Source: CAWBXL01 sp963837365 (GTDB lineage: Bacteria > Acidobacteriota > Terriglobia > Terriglobales > Acidobacteriaceae). From it: 64,000 nucleotides of DNA. The notes beneath the pieces were generated by a model. That model searched no databases. It was not told the origin of the DNA and was given only the letters and a program-made list of their open reading frames with translations. The position numbers were made by a program, and so were the translations under genes. Position 1 is the first letter of the stretch. Each line of letters begins with the position of its first letter. This document shows, piece after piece, positions 49,049 to 57,947 of this stretch. The stretch lies in assembly GCA_963837365.1 (NCBI GenBank), contig CAWIMW010000003.1, positions 868,001 to 932,000 on the forward strand, in the 5' to 3' direction.

Positions 49049-52000
49049 TTAGCGTGCCGAAGCGGCCTGGGTCTTTTGTAACAGGCGCCTTGCCTGCGAA
49101 ATAACGTCACCAAATTCGAAGGGTTTTACTAAGAACGGCACACTGTGTTCAATCAAGAACGCCTTCACTTCGGCTTCAGGCTCGGTGGAAAACGTGACCA
49201 TGGTACGGCGTTCAAGTCCAGGGCACTTCTCAGACAGCCATTGATAGGCCTCAGTAACATTCCATCCGCCGGCGATTTTCCCGCTCATGATGACAGCGTC
49301 GAAAGACTCTTGTTGCAACCGCGCCTTTACCGCTTCGCTGTTGGTCAGAGTGACTACTTGCGCACCGGCGCCGGTCAGGACATCGCGTTCCAGTTCCAGA
49401 ATTGCTTCTTCGTCCTCGACCAGCAGAATGCGCCCTTCAATGACCAGCTCACGCTTGGTATTAAGGGCCTGTTTCTCTGGCACGGCGCTTTGTCCGGTTG
49501 ATGGCAAAGTGATTTCGACGATCGCGCCGCCCTCAGCACGGTTGCGGGCGATGATGTCGCCTCCGTGTTCTTTGACGATCCCGTAACAGATGCTTAGGCC
49601 GAGACCGGTTCCCTTGCCTACGCTTTTGGTTGTATAGAACGGATCGAAAATGCGTCCGGGCTCCTTAATTCCTGGGCCGGAGTCCTGGAAAACGGCGTGG
49701 ACCAGGCCATCCTCGGAGTAAACGCGGACTTTCAGCGTTCCGCCATCTCCTTTTTCCAGAATGGCATCCACGGCATTGTTAATAATATTCAGGAAGACTT
49801 GTTCAAGCTGGTGTGGATCGGCGGTTACCGCGGGGATTGAGTCTTCCATTTGGCGGACGATTCGCACGTTGTTCACGCGCAGGTCGTAATCACGTAGGGT
49901 AAGTGTCTCTTCGAGGACCTTGCGAACGTCCACATTCTGCTTTTGTGGTTTGCGTTGACGGGCAAAGGAGAGCAGGTTCTGCACCACGCGGTGGGTCCTT
50001 TGCGCTTGCTTAAAAAGCTTGTTGACGTAGTCGGCTTGCCGTTCGTTCAGCTCTTCGCTTTCGAGGAGCTGCGCATAGCCCAGAATTGCGGTCAGCGGAT
50101 TGTTGAGCTCGTGGGCAACGCCAGCGATCAACTGGCCTACGGCAGACATTTTCTCGCTTTGCAGCAGCTGTTCTTGCGTGAGCCTCAGGTCTTCGTAAGC
50201 ACGGCAGGTCTCTTCGTAGAGCCGGACTTTCTCGATCGTAGTGGCCAGCTGACGGCCTACAGCGACCAGCAGATTCTCGTCGTTGCTGGAGTATTCACGA
50301 CTGTCGGCACTGCCGATACCCATGATGCCGACCGGGCGGTCTTTGCTCCAGAGCAGCACCCAAATCCAAGCACTCTGACCGTCCGACTTAATGAAATCGG
50401 CTACAGTCTTGGGCAGGTGGGGAAGGTATTCCGCAGTAAGCACTTCGGTGCGCGAGCGCGTGACCAGATCGCCGAACCCTTCGTGGAATCGAATTTCCGA
50501 AACCTTGGTGCGCTCGGAGCTACGCTGTCCCCATCCGGCACGGCGGCGGAAGGTGTCGGACTCGGCGTCAGAAAGGAAAACAGACCCGCTGTCTGCGCCC
50601 AACAAGGACAAAACCTGGCGCAGTGTAAGACTCATGATCTCATCCAAGTCAAAGGACTGGGTGGCGATGACCGCCATCGCATTCAGTGCGTTCAGCTCAC
50701 GGTTACGGCGGCGTATTTCGTCCTCCGCACGCTTCTTCTCGGTGATGTCCAGCAGAAAGCCCTGGTAGCGCTCGATCTTTCCATCCAGCCCACGGGTGGC
50801 GAAGCTGCTTTCCAGTGCGGCGAGGAGCGTTCCATCTTTCCTGCGAAGTGTGACTTCAAAATTGCGGACGTAGTTATGTTCTTCAACTTCGCGGCGGAAG
50901 GCTTCTCTGCGTTCGGCCGAACTGTAGAGTTCGGTATCTACGTTCAGGCCCATCAGTTCGCTGCGGCCGTTGTAGCCAAGCATGCGGACCAGGGCGTCGT
51001 TGCAGTCCAGCAACTTACCCTCGGGTGTGGTGGCAAATACGCCTTCTTGCATCTGCTCGAACAGAAGTTTGTATTTTTCTTCCGCCAAGCTACGCTCGGT
51101 CACATCGCGGACTACGTGAATGGTCCCCTTTTGCTTGGTGTTCTGGTCTACGTAGGAGGATGTGGAAACCATCGACGTACCACCGAAGCACAAATCGCGG
51201 CCTTCATTAAATCCGTCCTCCGCTGCCGGGCAGTACGGACAGCTTTTCCAGTCAGCGGTGTGTGGCAGAACTTTTTCGCAACGTTCGCCAGCGATGTCCG
51301 CGGCAGAACGTGCCAGGCGTTCCAACAGGGCGCGGTTGGCACGCATGACGCGGTATTCCGAATCATGGACCAGCACCACGTCTTGAATCGAATCAAAAGT
51401 ATTCGCCCACTGGCGGTGAGAGCGCAGGACCTGCTCCACCAACTTCATGTTTTCAAACGCCATCCCCACCTGCTGAGCGGTGGTGGCCAGAAACTCCAGT
51501 TCGTCGGGTGCGTAGGAGAGGCGACGTCTGCTCCCCAGCGCCAGGGTGCCGATGGGCGATTTCCGGCCATGCACCGGAATCATGATGATGTGATTGAAGC
51601 GTTCGCGTTTCAGGTAGGGACGGACCGAATCATCGGCGGTGGCGGTCTTTACTAAAATGGGTGCGGTGCTGCTCAGCGTACTTTCGAACTTGTCGTCAAG
51701 TGGAACTGCATTGCGGAAATCGGCAAACTCACTGGAAAGCCCGATCTGCTGGGTCATCACCAGCTTTTCTCCATCCAAAATACGGAACCAGGCGGCGCGA
51801 GCATTCATGAGCTTTTTGAGCTCTTCCAGGGCTGTCGCCATCATGGGTTCGTGCTGCTGCGCACGAGAAATGCTGGATGTCAACGCGTTGATCACACCTA
51901 GGCGGCGTGTGCGCGTACGAGAATCATCAAAGACCACCAGGAGCATGCTCAGCCCGAGCAGCATGTCCGCCATCAGGTCGAAGCCGAACGGAAGATGGTT

Positions 52001-52537
52001 GCTGAGGGGCGCCCAATCCAAATGCAGGGTGAGCAGGCTCAAACTCAAAAGCCATGGGCCGATTTCACCGCGTCCCCAGCGGAAGCGTAAGAGCTGAAGG
52101 GCTGCCGCCACCACTATGACCCGATAAGAAACCTCTAGAGCGACGCGCAGGGTCAGCGAATTGGGCCAGACCAATTCACGTGCCACGGCGTAGCCCATTA
52201 CAGCCAGCGTGATCAGCAACAGGGGCAGCAGGAAGCTGCGCGCATGGGAGTACAGCAAGATTGAAGCGGCAAACAGACCGATAGTCAGAATGAAGGTAGC
52301 CTGAAAGATCGCCGGGGCGTAGCTAACTCCTGCTGCAACTTGACGATGCAGTCCCCATTGGGAAACAAGATAAACTATCCAGCCGCCGATCCAGACCAGC
52401 AGGTAACGTTCGCGAAATGTGCGTAGAACTAGCAGGCTGGCTGCCAGAATGATCAAAGCAGCCGATTCTTCGGCCATCAACCGGGGTACGGGCAAACCCA
52501 GAAGGGCCTGAGTGTCAAACAAGGTGGCGGTATTCAT
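49049..52537 (-). CDS. Hybrid histidine kinase with 7TM, GAF, PAS, PAS, GAF and degenerate receiver
   Basis: Sensor kinase of 1162 residues. An N-terminal membrane part with about seven helices (1-210) is followed by GAF (about 225-375), PAS (about 385-490) with a Cys cluster CEKVLPHTADWKSCPYCPAA, PAS (about 505-625, LFEQMQEGVFATTPEGKLLD), GAF (about 645-800), HisKA with SEKMSAVGQLIAGVAHELNN, and the ATPase domain (FLNIINNAVDAI, DSGPGIKEPGRIFDPFYTTK, GTGLGLSICYGIVKEHGG). The receiver at about 1034-1155 begins ILLVEDEEAILELE but has serine 1085 (VIMSGKI) where the phosphoacceptor aspartate should be, while the K in LVKPF is kept. It is divergent from an HD-GYP response regulator. Confidence 0.93.
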   Translation of the reverse strand: MNTATLFDTQALLGLPVPRLMAEESAALIILAASLLVLRTFRERYLLVWIGGWIVYLVSQWGLHRQVAAGVSYAPAIFQATFILTIGLFAASILLYSHARSFLLPLLLITLAVMGYAVARELVWPNSLTLRVALEVSYRVIVVAAALQLLRFRWGRGEIGPWLLSLSLLTLHLDWAPLSNHLPFGFDLMADMLLGLSMLLVVFDDSRTRTRRLGVINALTSSISRAQQHEPMMATALEELKKLMNARAAWFRILDGEKLVMTQQIGLSSEFADFRNAVPLDDKFESTLSSTAPILVKTATADDSVRPYLKRERFNHIIMIPVHGRKSPIGTLALGSRRRLSYAPDELEFLATTAQQVGMAFENMKLVEQVLRSHRQWANTFDSIQDVVLVHDSEYRVMRANRALLERLARSAADIAGERCEKVLPHTADWKSCPYCPAAEDGFNEGRDLCFGGTSMVSTSSYVDQNTKQKGTIHVVRDVTERSLAEEKYKLLFEQMQEGVFATTPEGKLLDCNDALVRMLGYNGRSELMGLNVDTELYSSAERREAFRREVEEHNYVRNFEVTLRRKDGTLLAALESSFATRGLDGKIERYQGFLLDITEKKRAEDEIRRRNRELNALNAMAVIATQSFDLDEIMSLTLRQVLSLLGADSGSVFLSDAESDTFRRRAGWGQRSSERTKVSEIRFHEGFGDLVTRSRTEVLTAEYLPHLPKTVADFIKSDGQSAWIWVLLWSKDRPVGIMGIGSADSREYSSNDENLLVAVGRQLATTIEKVRLYEETCRAYEDLRLTQEQLLQSEKMSAVGQLIAGVAHELNNPLTAILGYAQLLESEELNERQADYVNKLFKQAQRTHRVVQNLLSFARQRKPQKQNVDVRKVLEETLTLRDYDLRVNNVRIVRQMEDSIPAVTADPHQLEQVFLNIINNAVDAILEKGDGGTLKVRVYSEDGLVHAVFQDSGPGIKEPGRIFDPFYTTKSVGKGTGLGLSICYGIVKEHGGDIIARNRAEGGAIVEITLPSTGQSAVPEKQALNTKRELVIEGRILLVEDEEAILELERDVLTGAGAQVVTLTNSEAVKARLQQESFDAVIMSGKIAGGWNVTEAYQWLSEKCPGLERRTMVTFSTEPEAEVKAFLIEHSVPFLVKPFEFGDVISQARRLLQKTQAASAR

Positions 52538-52673
52538 TGCAGCCTAGGTACACACCTACGCTTTTCCTTGATACCACGTCCGTGCCAGTTACCAATCCGA
52601 TTTCCATGACCTATAGTTACTTTCGGAACTTAGGGGTTCAGCTAGAATGGCCCTACACTAAGGTTGGATTTCC

Positions 52674-53762
52674 ATGCCTGCTGAAAGAATTCTGGTCGTT
52701 GACGACGAAGAAACGATCCGCGAGATCGTATGCTCGATGCTCACCTCGTGCAACTACCAATGCCGCCAAGCGGCATCGGGGCTTGAGGCGCTAGCTTTAC
52801 TTGAGTCCGGCGAGGAATTCGAGTTGATGCTTTCCGACCTGATGATGGCGGGACTGGACGGGAATGGCTTGCTGGAAAAAACTAAAGAAAAATTTCCCGA
52901 TATGCCGGTGGTCATGGTGACTGCGGTGCACGATATTTCTGTGGCGCTGGCGGCCATCCGCAATGGCGCCTATGACTACCTGCTGAAACCGTTCGAGCGG
53001 GAGCAACTTCTGGCTACGGTGCGACGCGCACTGGAAAACCGCCGGTTGAAATTAGAGAACCGTACTTATCAGACAAACCTTGAGACACTGGTCACAGCGC
53101 GAACTGAGCAGTTGCGCAAGGCCATGACCAGCCTGGAGCGATCGTACGACATCACACTCGAAGCTTTGGGTGACGCGCTCGACTTGAAAGATGCGGAAAC
53201 CGAGGGCCACTCCCGACGCGTGACCGCATATACCATTGCCATCGCGCGGCATATGGGGCTGAATGCCGACCAAATCCGCGTCATCGCGCGCGGAGCATTT
53301 TTGCACGACATTGGCAAGATGGCGATTCCCGATGCAATTCTGCGCAAGCCTGGGAAGCTTGATCCGGATGAAGTCGCAATTATGCGGGAGCACTGCTATC
53401 GCGGGTTCCAGCTTTTGAAGCGCATTCCCTTTCTCGGGGAAGCGTCAGAAATTGTCTACTCTCACCAGGAACGCTACGACGGCACTGGTTATCCTCGCGG
53501 ACTAAAAGGCGAAGAAATCCCGCTGGGATCACGCATCTTCTCGGTGGCCGACACGCTGGATGCGATCACTTCTGACCGTCCTTATCGTCCGGCACAGAGC
53601 GTCAAAGCCGCGAAGGAAGAGATCCAGCGATGGTCGGGACGGCAGTTTGATCCCGAAGTGGTGAAGGCGTTTCTTTCCATGCCGGACAACATTTGGGAGG
53701 ATTTGCGCCGCGAGATCGAAGCGCAAAGCTCCGGTTATAGTTACTCGGCGAAGGCCCACTGA
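52674..53762 (+). CDS. Response regulator with HD-GYP c-di-GMP phosphodiesterase domain
   Basis: RpfG-like two-domain protein of 362 residues. The receiver (1-120) has ILVVDDEETIREIV, the phosphoacceptor D55 in LMLSDLMMAGLDGNG and the lysine in YLLKPFE. A coiled linker leads to the HD-GYP domain (about 160-350) with EGHSRRVTAYTIAIARHMG, H211-D212 in LHDIGKMAI, and HQERYDGTGYPRGLKGEEIP (D269, GYP 272-274). All metal-binding and signature residues are present, so it should hydrolyse c-di-GMP. The divergent kinase 136 bases away is the probable phosphodonor. Confidence 0.94.
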   Translation: MPAERILVVDDEETIREIVCSMLTSCNYQCRQAASGLEALALLESGEEFELMLSDLMMAGLDGNGLLEKTKEKFPDMPVVMVTAVHDISVALAAIRNGAYDYLLKPFEREQLLATVRRALENRRLKLENRTYQTNLETLVTARTEQLRKAMTSLERSYDITLEALGDALDLKDAETEGHSRRVTAYTIAIARHMGLNADQIRVIARGAFLHDIGKMAIPDAILRKPGKLDPDEVAIMREHCYRGFQLLKRIPFLGEASEIVYSHQERYDGTGYPRGLKGEEIPLGSRIFSVADTLDAITSDRPYRPAQSVKAAKEEIQRWSGRQFDPEVVKAFLSMPDNIWEDLRREIEAQSSGYSYSAKAH

Positions 53763-53854
53763 TCCCGCGCAACGTTCTGCCAGTAGTCCTTGGTTGGTCC
53801 CTTCCAAGAAACCCACTCTCAGGCATATAACGAAGGAAGAGGTATACCTTTGCT

Positions 53855-54587
53855 ATGAGAAATGCCATCAAGACCTTACTCGCAATGCTCCCGCTCTTGT
53901 TCGTGCCGCCGGTTCTCGCACAAACCTCTCCTAGCGTTGCCGCTCAGCCCAACACTATTTTTGCCGGCGGCGATGGTAAGTTTGAATCGCCTCCCGATAC
54001 AGCGGTGTTGAGCTTTTACATCTCAGCGCAGGAAAGCACTTCTCGCACGGCTTACGACCACGCCGCTAAATCCGTGGAACAAGTACGCGAGATTCTGCGC
54101 GCGCAACGGAATCGATCCCAAGACGGCGGAGATCAGTTCTTTTTCTTCCAACCCTGTGTACGACTACAAAGACCCAAAGCGAAAACTGATCGGCTATCAG
54201 GTGGGGGCAAGCGCTACCATTAAATTTAAGGACTTCACCAAGTTCCCGCCAATCCTGCAACAGCTGGCGGATGCAGATATCAATAACAACCAGTCTTTGA
54301 GCTATACGCTGGAAGATATTGACGCGGCAAAGAGTAAGGCCGTGGAAGACGCCTACCGCCGAGCACGTGCGTCAGCCAATGCTGTGGCTCATGCTGCGGG
54401 CAGGGCTTTAGGAGAGCTTTCCTACGCTTCAGTGGATGTTTCCGAAGGTGGCGGGGTTCCTTATCCCGTCCTGTCCAGGACGGTAATGGCATTGAGAGGG
54501 GCGAATGTTCCGGCGCCCACTGAGGAATTCACGCCGCAGAAGGTAGTGGTGACCGCGCACGTCAATGCTTTATTCGAATTGAAGTAA
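53855..54587 (+). pseudogene. SIMPL (DUF541) domain protein with frameshift
   Basis: The N-terminal frame (from the ATG at 53855) has a signal peptide (LAMLPLLFVPPVLAQ) and TIFAGGDGKFESPPDTAVLS, and runs to REILRAQ. The next frame continues with NGIDPKTAEISSFSSNPVYD, YKDPKRKLIGYQVGASATIK through the stop at 54587. Skipping one base, the C at 54104 in a GCGCGCGC run, joins LRA to NGID and restores a full SIMPL protein of about 243 residues. Either the gene is broken, the base is a sequencing error, or slippage occurs in the GC run. SIMPL proteins are periplasmic; their role is poorly known. Confidence 0.82.
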
Positions 54588-54594
54588 CGGCATA

Positions 54595-55320
54595 CTACCG
54601 GGAAACCTGCTGTACCGAAGATTCGGCGTTCGGGACCCTGGCTGCATCAAGCGGCACCTCGCGCTGGATGACCATTTCAACGGTTGTACCGGCTTCCAGG
54701 CGCACATCGTTGCCTCGCCCGAATAAGGCGATGGCGGCGCCAAGTGCGGCACCAGCACCAGCTCCCGCCAAAGTACCGCCCGTGGAACGGCTGGCCAAGG
54801 CGCCGATCAGCGCTCCGCCTTCCGCTCCCTTGCCGGCACTGGTGGCAATTTTCTCCGCGTCTTTGCCTTTTTGGCTGTCCTGCTGCACCGAGCCTTCCGC
54901 GCCCTTCATGGTTGTGTTGTCAGAACCAGGGACATTGTCGATGGCACCGGGGAGCATTACGGTATAGCCGTTGGGAAAGATGAGTGTGGTGAAGTGCATT
55001 AGCATTTCGGCGCGGCCTTTGATGTGCCCGGCGCGCTGTACCTGCATGATTTTTCCCTGGACGTAGGTGCCGGCGGGAATCAGTATGTGGTCATTGGCTA
55101 CAACCGGGAAACTGGTGTGCGCGTAAACCGGATCGCCCTCACGCGCATGCTTGGTTGAGATTGCATGCTGCAAGACCACCGGGACCTTGGTTCCGGCAGG
55201 GATCACCAACTGTTTTGGGGTCTCGCTCTTGGGAGACGCCGCGGGTATTGAAGAATCAGCTGAGCTCGATTGGCCCAATGCAATGGCAGGCACAAGCAGC
55301 AAGATAGACAGTAACCGCAT
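54595..55320 (-). CDS. Exported protein with TrbI/VirB10-like domain and glycine-zipper segment
   Basis: A 241-residue exported protein. The ATG at 55320 with AGAGAGG eight bases upstream starts a signal peptide (MRLLSILLLVPAIALGQSSS); the longer frame is not supported. VIPAGTKVPVVLQHAISTKH then AREGDPVYAHTSFPVVANDH and ILIPAGTYVQGKIMQVQRAG resemble the beta-barrel of TrbI/VirB10. A Gly/Ala-rich stretch (GTLAGAGAGAALGAAIALFG) could be a glycine zipper. Such single-domain proteins exist outside conjugation systems; no other type IV secretion gene is present. Confidence 0.75.
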   Translation of the reverse strand: MRLLSILLLVPAIALGQSSSADSSIPAASPKSETPKQLVIPAGTKVPVVLQHAISTKHAREGDPVYAHTSFPVVANDHILIPAGTYVQGKIMQVQRAGHIKGRAEMLMHFTTLIFPNGYTVMLPGAIDNVPGSDNTTMKGAEGSVQQDSQKGKDAEKIATSAGKGAEGGALIGALASRSTGGTLAGAGAGAALGAAIALFGRGNDVRLEAGTTVEMVIQREVPLDAARVPNAESSVQQVSR

Positions 55321-55438
55321 ACGGGAAACCTCTCTTTTGGCAAGTCGGCCATAGACTAGTCGACGGGGCCGATTATAGAACCGACTGCGAACTATTGCAG
55401 TACGATGCGCGGGAAATCGCAATTAGTTGGATTGTGGC

Positions 55439-57805
55439 TCACTTATAGATCAGATAAGTCTGGCGTAGCTTGGTGAAGCCATCCAGCGCGTCCTGCCACT
55501 CCTGGGCGATGCGGCGTGGATCCTGGCCTTGAGAGAGGGCGTCAAACACCGCCTGATTCACCAGCAGATCTTTCATTTTTTCCAGTTGGAATTGGTCGCC
55601 ATATAGTTTGTGCAGGGCGGCGGCCAATTCGACACCAAGTTCTGGGGCATCCAGCGTATTACGCTCTACCAGCACGATGTTTACACCCTGGCATAGCTGG
55701 CCGGAATAAACGCTGGAATTGGGAGTGAACTCGGTCGGGACAAAGCGCACGCCGGAGATATTTCTCGCGTTCAGATAGCTGGCAAGTTCTTTGGCCTTGA
55801 TCCAGGGTGCGCCGAGTAACTCGAAGGGGCTATCCGTTCCCCGGCCGACAGATACATTCGTGCCCTCAACCAGGGCCACTCCCGGATAGAGAGCTGCCTG
55901 CGTCAGGTTGCGAAGATTGGGCGATGGATTGATCCACGATAGCCCGGTCGAGTCATACCAATCCCCTCGCAGCCATCCCTCCATGGGAACCACGGTCAGC
56001 TTGGCGTTGATCTTGCGTTCTGCGTTAAACATTTTTGCCAGTTCGCCGAAGGTCATTCCGTGGCGGACAGGGAGTGGAAAATAGTTGGTGAAGCTCTCGT
56101 GCCCTGTATCCGAAATGGGGCCCTGAACGATCGAGCCGGTAATAGGATTTGGCCTGTCTAGCACGATGACCTCGACATTGGCTTTGGCTGCCTCTTCGAG
56201 GAAGTATCCCAGCGTGGTTTCGTAGGTATAGAAGCGCGCGCCCGCGTCCTGAAGGTCAATGACAATCGCATCCAGATTTTTTAAGGCATCCGGCGAGGGA
56301 CGACGCGACGCGTCGCTGCCTCCATACACACTTAGCACGGGAATACTTGTGACCGGATCTTTTGAGTCCCCGACATTGGTAGTGTCGACATTACCGGCGA
56401 TTCCATGTTCTGGGCTAAAGATGGCATCCAGGGAAACTCCTGGCGTTTGGGCCAGGACATCAATTGTGCGTCTTCCCTGCGAATCGACTCCGGTTTGATT
56501 GGTGAGCAGGCCAATTTTTCTTTTGTCTTCTTTGTCCGGAGCCAGGCGCAGGGCGTCGAAATTGTGTGATTCCAGAACGTCAATGCCCGTCTGCACGTTT
56601 CCATTTCGAAAAGCGACGCGACGCGCTGCCGCCTGGCCGTCACTGTACCCGGTGATGCGCTCCCAGCGCAGTTGTTCCTTTTCGTCCACCGTAAGCGGAA
56701 GAGTCGCGGCCACCGCTGTGGCAACCTTCGCCCGCAAGGCCACCGCACTTCCTCTTCCTCGCGGATGCACGGAATTTGCCAGGATGATAATGAAAGTGTG
56801 TGTGGTTGGGTCTATCCAGAGTGATGTCCCGGTAAAACCGGTATGCCCGTACGAACCTACCGGCAACAAGGACCCTCGATTGCTGGAAAGCTGCGAATCA
56901 ATGTCCCATCCCAGTCCGCGAAGGACGGTTGCATTGGGTGGCTGGGCCGGCCGCGTCATTTTCTCGACCATCTGCGGGGACAAGACTGTGGAACCATTCA
57001 TCAAAGCCGTCGCGAACTTGGCCAGATCATCGGCGGTGGAAAAAAGTCCGGCGTGGCCGGCGACTCCCCCCATGCGTCGCGCGGTAGGATCATGCACGAC
57101 TCCGCGCAGCATCTTGCCGTTTTCGTCGAGGTCGGTGGGAGCAATTTTGGGCCGCCAGGAGACTGGAGGCAGGAAACGCGTGTGCGTCATCCCCAGGGGA
57201 ACAAAGATGTGGGTCTCGCAATAGCGGTCGAGCGAAGTGTCGGTCACGCTCTCCACTAAGGCCCCGAGCACGATGAAATTAATATCGCTGTATTGAAAGC
57301 GTGAACCGGGGGGAGAAACTAATTTCTCCGCGTAAGCCATCGACAACGCAGCGTCATGGCCTTGCCAGGGAGTGGATAGGTCCAGATCATCGCGCAAGCC
57401 CGAGAAATGGGTCAACAGATCGCGGACGGTTACATCCTCTTTGCCGTTTTGAGAAAATTGGGGCAGGTATTTGGAGACAGGATCGGTCAGCCGCACTTCG
57501 CCCCGCTGGATCAATTGCATGACCGCGGTCGTAGTGGCAACAACCTTCGTGAGCGACGCGATGTCGAAGATCGTGTCCTCAGTCATACGCTCGGTTTTCG
57601 GGTCTACCGCGCGATTGCCGATGGCCTTTTTGTAGAGCACCTGGCCATCGTGCTCGACCAGCACTACTGCTCCGGGTACTTCGCGGTTGTCCACGGCATC
57701 GTGAATGATGGAATCGAGGACCTGAAGGCGGGAAGGCTGGACCGCCGCGGCAGCATGCCTCCGTCTGTGCTTTTGCACGGGAAAGACAACCCCGCACAGA
57801 AGCAA
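55439..57805 (-). CDS. Fusion of PF00144 serine hydrolase (AmiE-like) and NamZ (DUF1343)
   Basis: A 788-residue two-domain protein. Residues about 25-385 form a class C beta-lactamase-like serine hydrolase with S84-L85-T86-K87 (FDIASLTKVV), QYSDINFIVLGALVESV and the GHTGFTGTS box. Residues about 405-785 form a DUF1343 domain, known as exo-beta-N-acetylmuramidase NamZ in Bacillus: KIGLLTNQTGVDSQGRRTID, IFSPEHGIAGN, VIDLQDAGARFYTYETTLGY, LDRPNPITG, YPGVALVEGTNVSVGRGTDS. In B. subtilis namZ and the serine hydrolase amiE are separate adjacent genes for muropeptide rescue, as I recall. The start is uncertain: the frame opens at a TTG, with a hydrophobic stretch MLLCGVVFPV that may be part of a signal peptide. 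Confidence 0.88.
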   Translation of the reverse strand: MLLCGVVFPVQKHRRRHAAAAVQPSRLQVLDSIIHDAVDNREVPGAVVLVEHDGQVLYKKAIGNRAVDPKTERMTEDTIFDIASLTKVVATTTAVMQLIQRGEVRLTDPVSKYLPQFSQNGKEDVTVRDLLTHFSGLRDDLDLSTPWQGHDAALSMAYAEKLVSPPGSRFQYSDINFIVLGALVESVTDTSLDRYCETHIFVPLGMTHTRFLPPVSWRPKIAPTDLDENGKMLRGVVHDPTARRMGGVAGHAGLFSTADDLAKFATALMNGSTVLSPQMVEKMTRPAQPPNATVLRGLGWDIDSQLSSNRGSLLPVGSYGHTGFTGTSLWIDPTTHTFIIILANSVHPRGRGSAVALRAKVATAVAATLPLTVDEKEQLRWERITGYSDGQAAARRVAFRNGNVQTGIDVLESHNFDALRLAPDKEDKRKIGLLTNQTGVDSQGRRTIDVLAQTPGVSLDAIFSPEHGIAGNVDTTNVGDSKDPVTSIPVLSVYGGSDASRRPSPDALKNLDAIVIDLQDAGARFYTYETTLGYFLEEAAKANVEVIVLDRPNPITGSIVQGPISDTGHESFTNYFPLPVRHGMTFGELAKMFNAERKINAKLTVVPMEGWLRGDWYDSTGLSWINPSPNLRNLTQAALYPGVALVEGTNVSVGRGTDSPFELLGAPWIKAKELASYLNARNISGVRFVPTEFTPNSSVYSGQLCQGVNIVLVERNTLDAPELGVELAAALHKLYGDQFQLEKMKDLLVNQAVFDALSQGQDPRRIAQEWQDALDGFTKLRQTYLIYK

Positions 57806-57947
57806 TAGCCCTATTCCGCAAAAGACAAAGCAGCGGCAACGCGAATTTGCAGTGATGTGCAGGATGCTTCGACTTTACACAACTGACGGCGGATTGCTCA
57901 AGGAACCGGGGTAAGGGGGTACCGGATATAGCACAGGCGGTTGGTAC

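Noticed and set aside
49943..51655. 570-codon open frame on the plus strand opposite the hybrid kinase
   Set aside because: It is antisense to a gene with complete domain motifs; high GC third positions keep the opposite frame open. No recognisable domain or ribosome site.
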